From Tateyamaria pelophila (GTDB lineage Bacteria > Pseudomonadota > Alphaproteobacteria > Rhodobacterales > Rhodobacteraceae): a DNA stretch of 33,158 nt. The number at the start of each line of letters is the position of its first letter. Positions within the stretch are counted from its first letter, which is position 1. The position numbers and the translations under genes were made by a program. This document shows positions 31,137 to 33,158 of this stretch, in pieces. The DNA lies in contig NZ_JAIMIA010000052.1 of assembly GCF_019966495.1 (NCBI RefSeq), positions 1-33,158 on the forward strand, read 5' to 3'. The notes below the pieces were generated by a model. That model had not been told where the DNA came from, searched no databases, and saw only the letters and a program-made list of their open reading frames with translations.

Positions 31137-31534
31137 TGGCCGCACCTGACACCATTCAGGTCTTCGTACCGCTCAAAATCCGCAGGCAAAACGGGCGGCC
31201 GAAAATCCTGCCGCCTGCGGACTACCTGCCGAGCGAGGACCAGACCCAAGATCCGCATATCCTGCGCGCCATTGGCCGGGCTTGGAGTTGGCGGCGGCGC
31301 ATGGAGGCTGGCGAGTTCGGCACGGTGCGTGATTTGGCCATCGCTGTGAACCTCGCTGAGCGCCATGTCAGCCGACAGCTGCGGCTGGCTTACCTCGCGC
31401 CGGATGTGCTGAGGCGGTTGGTCTACCGACGTGAAACTTTGGCGGTCACGTTATTGAACCTGAGCGATATGGCGACTTTGCCATGGGCCGAGCAGGAAAC
31501 TGCAGCATTTCAGGAAAAGAGCGCGTCAGACTGA
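31136..31534 (+). CDS. Small HTH-like partner of the recombinase module
   Basis: The 132-residue protein has a basic N-terminal stretch (PLKIRRQNGRPKILPP) and a ParB/KorB-like helix-turn-helix segment: TVRDLAIAVNLAERHVSRQL, then APDVLRRLVYRRE. It follows the recombinase with a one-base overlap (TAATG), so the four genes form a single unit. It may act as a DNA-binding accessory or directionality factor, but that is inference. The last 20 residues are acidic and Ala-rich. Confidence 0.75.
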   Translation: MAAPDTIQVFVPLKIRRQNGRPKILPPADYLPSEDQTQDPHILRAIGRAWSWRRRMEAGEFGTVRDLAIAVNLAERHVSRQLRLAYLAPDVLRRLVYRRETLAVTLLNLSDMATLPWAEQETAAFQEKSASD

Positions 31535-31641
31535 CCCCCCTATGTAGCAATTTTGAGTATGCGTATTTGCGTTGCGACCCACGCATGTTCCGCTTATGTT
31601 CCAAATGACATAAACTCAATATCAGCTGCAGGTGGCGCATA

Positions 31642-33158
31642 ATGGTCGACCAAATCGTCATCACAGAAAAGTCCAGCCAAGCAAAAGATGTCCGGGCGGC
31701 CGTTGGCTCAAGATTTGGACCCATCCTCCCCGCAGAGGGGCATCTATTGGATCTCGAAGAGCCCGAGGACGCAATGCCAGAATGGAAGCGGTGGTCCCCC
31801 ATTCTGTTACGCCCCAACGGTTTGTATGCCACCCGTCCAGCGAAGGGAGGCAACAAGGCTGCTAAGCTCAAAGCGATCCGCGAGGCTCTGCGGTCTGCAA
31901 AAAAGGTCTGGCTTGCCACCGACTGCGACCGCGAGGGCCAACTGATCGGTCAAGAAATCCTCGAGCACTACGACTACCAAGGTGAGGTTGTGCGGGTTTT
32001 GTTTACCGCTCAAGACCCCCAGACAATCCGAGACGCGTTTCATAGAGCGCGCCCAAACCATGAATATGCCGGGCTCTACGCCGCCGCAGTTGCCCGACGG
32101 CAGGCGGATCAGATCTACAATTTGTCGCTCACACGTACAGCAACCGTAACACTGGGCCGCGGCGCACGCGGTGTGATTGGCGTCGGGCGGGTCAAAACGC
32201 CGACCATGGCGATCGTGTGTAAGCGGGAGCTCGAAATACGAGACTTCGTGCCCACGAATTATTTCGAGGTTGTTGCTACAGCATCCGTTGCCGGGGGGCA
32301 CTTCAAGATGCGCCACGCGCCGAAAGAGCGCATTCTCAAACTGCAAACGGCCGAAGACATTGTATGCAAGGCCGATGGCTTCAGCGGGCCACTCAGCGTC
32401 ACCGTGGAAGACAAACGGCAGAGCCCGCCCAAACTGCATGACCTGCCGTCGCTTCAAAAACTGTGCGCGTCTCGGTTTGGCTGGACCGCCTCGAAGACGC
32501 TGGATGTGGCTCAAGAGCTCTACGATGGACAGGGTAAAAAGATCATCACCTATCCCCGTGCCGAAGTGCGCTACCTGCCTGAATCGCTGATCGCAGATGT
32601 ACCTAAAATCATCGCAGGTCTTCAGGTTGGTCAGTCCTACAAGGATATGCCCGTGCCAGCACAGCCTATTATCCGCAAAGGTCCTAGAGGAGCGTTTCAC
32701 GACAAAGCCGTCAAGGATGCCAGCCATCACGCCGTAATCCCCAACGCCAATACAATCGATACATTGAAAGATGTCTGGCCGCGGTTATCGGCTGATGAGA
32801 AAAAGTTGTTCGATGTGATCGCGCGGGCCTACCTCGCCGCCATCATGCCAGATTTTCGATTCCGGCAGACCGTTGCCTTGCTGGCAGTCCCGGGTGCTCC
32901 GTTTCGTGCCACCGGCAGGCAGCCATTGGATCTTGGCTGGCGAGCGGCCTTTCCTGATTGGGTTCCCACGAGTGAGAAATCTGACGATGCGCAGGTATTG
33001 CCCATGATGACAAACGGTGAGGCGGCTACCCTGCGTGATCCCAAGGTCGAGGCGAAAGAAACGCGTCCACCACCACGCTATAACGAGGGTTCGTTGATAG
33101 AAGCTATGCAGAATGCCTGGCGCTTCGTCGAAGACGCGCCGTTGCGCGAGCGTTTGAA
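31642..33158 (+). CDS. Type IA DNA topoisomerase (topoisomerase III-like), 3' end outside window
   Basis: The frame is open from the ATG at 31642 to the window end (505 codons) with no stop. It starts with a Toprim domain: ITEKSSQAKDV (E9) and ATDCDREGQLIG (D94, D96, E98), the last with the DREGQ form typical of topoisomerase III. The active-site tyrosine is Tyr304 in ITYPRAEVRYLP. Type IA enzymes pass single strands to remove negative supercoils or separate DNA. AGGTGG about seven bases before the ATG is its ribosome binding site. Plasmid- and island-borne copies are common, so this may belong to an integrative element that continues to the right. The residual length suggests about 100-250 residues are missing. 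Confidence 0.9.
   Translation, partial: MVDQIVITEKSSQAKDVRAAVGSRFGPILPAEGHLLDLEEPEDAMPEWKRWSPILLRPNGLYATRPAKGGNKAAKLKAIREALRSAKKVWLATDCDREGQLIGQEILEHYDYQGEVVRVLFTAQDPQTIRDAFHRARPNHEYAGLYAAAVARRQADQIYNLSLTRTATVTLGRGARGVIGVGRVKTPTMAIVCKRELEIRDFVPTNYFEVVATASVAGGHFKMRHAPKERILKLQTAEDIVCKADGFSGPLSVTVEDKRQSPPKLHDLPSLQKLCASRFGWTASKTLDVAQELYDGQGKKIITYPRAEVRYLPESLIADVPKIIAGLQVGQSYKDMPVPAQPIIRKGPRGAFHDKAVKDASHHAVIPNANTIDTLKDVWPRLSADEKKLFDVIARAYLAAIMPDFRFRQTVALLAVPGAPFRATGRQPLDLGWRAAFPDWVPTSEKSDDAQVLPMMTNGEAATLRDPKVEAKETRPPPRYNEGSLIEAMQNAWRFVEDAPLRERL

Larger units (their letters stand above)
12783..31534. mobile_element. Cryptic mosaic prophage (early region and recombinase, late genes missing)
   Basis: A CI-type repressor, a leftward early operon with recombination and replication genes, and a serine recombinase module form a coherent phage early region. 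Only one possible structural gene (tail protein, 14558-15091) and a ParB-methyltransferase lie at the left end. Terminase, portal, capsid, lysis and most tail genes are absent. The limits given are those of the recognised genes; true ends and att sites are not identified. The recombinase module may be a separate insertion. Confidence 0.7.

Noticed and set aside
31807-32730. 307-codon minus-strand open frame
   Set aside because: It is antisense to the topoisomerase gene, which has all active-site motifs in the plus frame.

Overview
The window looks like chromosomal DNA of a Rhodobacterales-type alphaproteobacterium (Roseobacter relative). I judge this from moderately high G+C, the recurring DUF2924/serine-recombinase module, DUF6362/DUF6511-type phage proteins and DUF3489 remnants that I recognise from that group. 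No taxonomic marker gene is present, so the assignment is inference.

Left part (1-3369): mobile-element debris. It holds the 3' part of an IS630-family transposase gene, a frameshifted DUF3489 remnant, an orphan rho-independent terminator, and a complete IS1595-family element (about 1804-2966) with 23-bp terminal inverted repeats and a 10-bp flanking direct repeat.

Host segment (3370-12338): a PRPP synthetase; a COG2187-type phosphotransferase-fold protein convergent and overlapping with it; a secreted protein of unknown function; a leftward three-gene unit (extended SDR epimerase, large secreted protein with a phosphodiester-glycosidase-like C-terminus, secreted SUMF1-fold protein); a divergent HAD-UbiA fusion resembling decaprenyl-phosphate phosphoribosyltransferases; and a GtrA-family membrane protein. 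PRPP supply, HAD-UbiA and GtrA together suggest a polyprenyl-phosphate-pentose donor for a cell-surface glycan. This is the most interesting host-side hypothesis here.

Prophage segment (about 12783-31534): a lambda-like layout without its late region. A CI/LexA-type repressor (28326-29000, rightward) faces a leftward early operon (27274 to about 16569). The operon encodes a small HTH protein, several conserved unknowns, a Sak4-like ATPase, a DUF669 protein, a Cas4/RecB-like Fe-S nuclease, an SF2 helicase, a DUF6511 protein, a primase-helicase, a RuvC-like resolvase and a DUF6362 protein. Beyond it lie an oppositely oriented L,D-transpeptidase gene flanked by a diverged second copy of the DUF6362 3' end, a lone tail-protein gene and a ParB-methyltransferase fusion. 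Terminase, portal and capsid genes are absent, so this looks like a cryptic, mosaic remnant. To the right of the repressor lies a four-gene module: small protein, DUF2924, large serine recombinase and a small HTH-like protein. A type IA (topoisomerase III-like) topoisomerase gene then runs off the window end.

Three non-coding loci stand out. One is a nested set of inverted repeats around a 10-bp GC hairpin beside an A+T-rich stretch (17771-18020), a candidate replication origin. The second is a run of five 11-bp direct iterons plus three inverted copies (27316-27456) in front of the early operon. The third is a pair of overlapping divergent promoters with a perfect 8-bp inverted repeat between repressor and anti-repressor-side genes (28252-28291).
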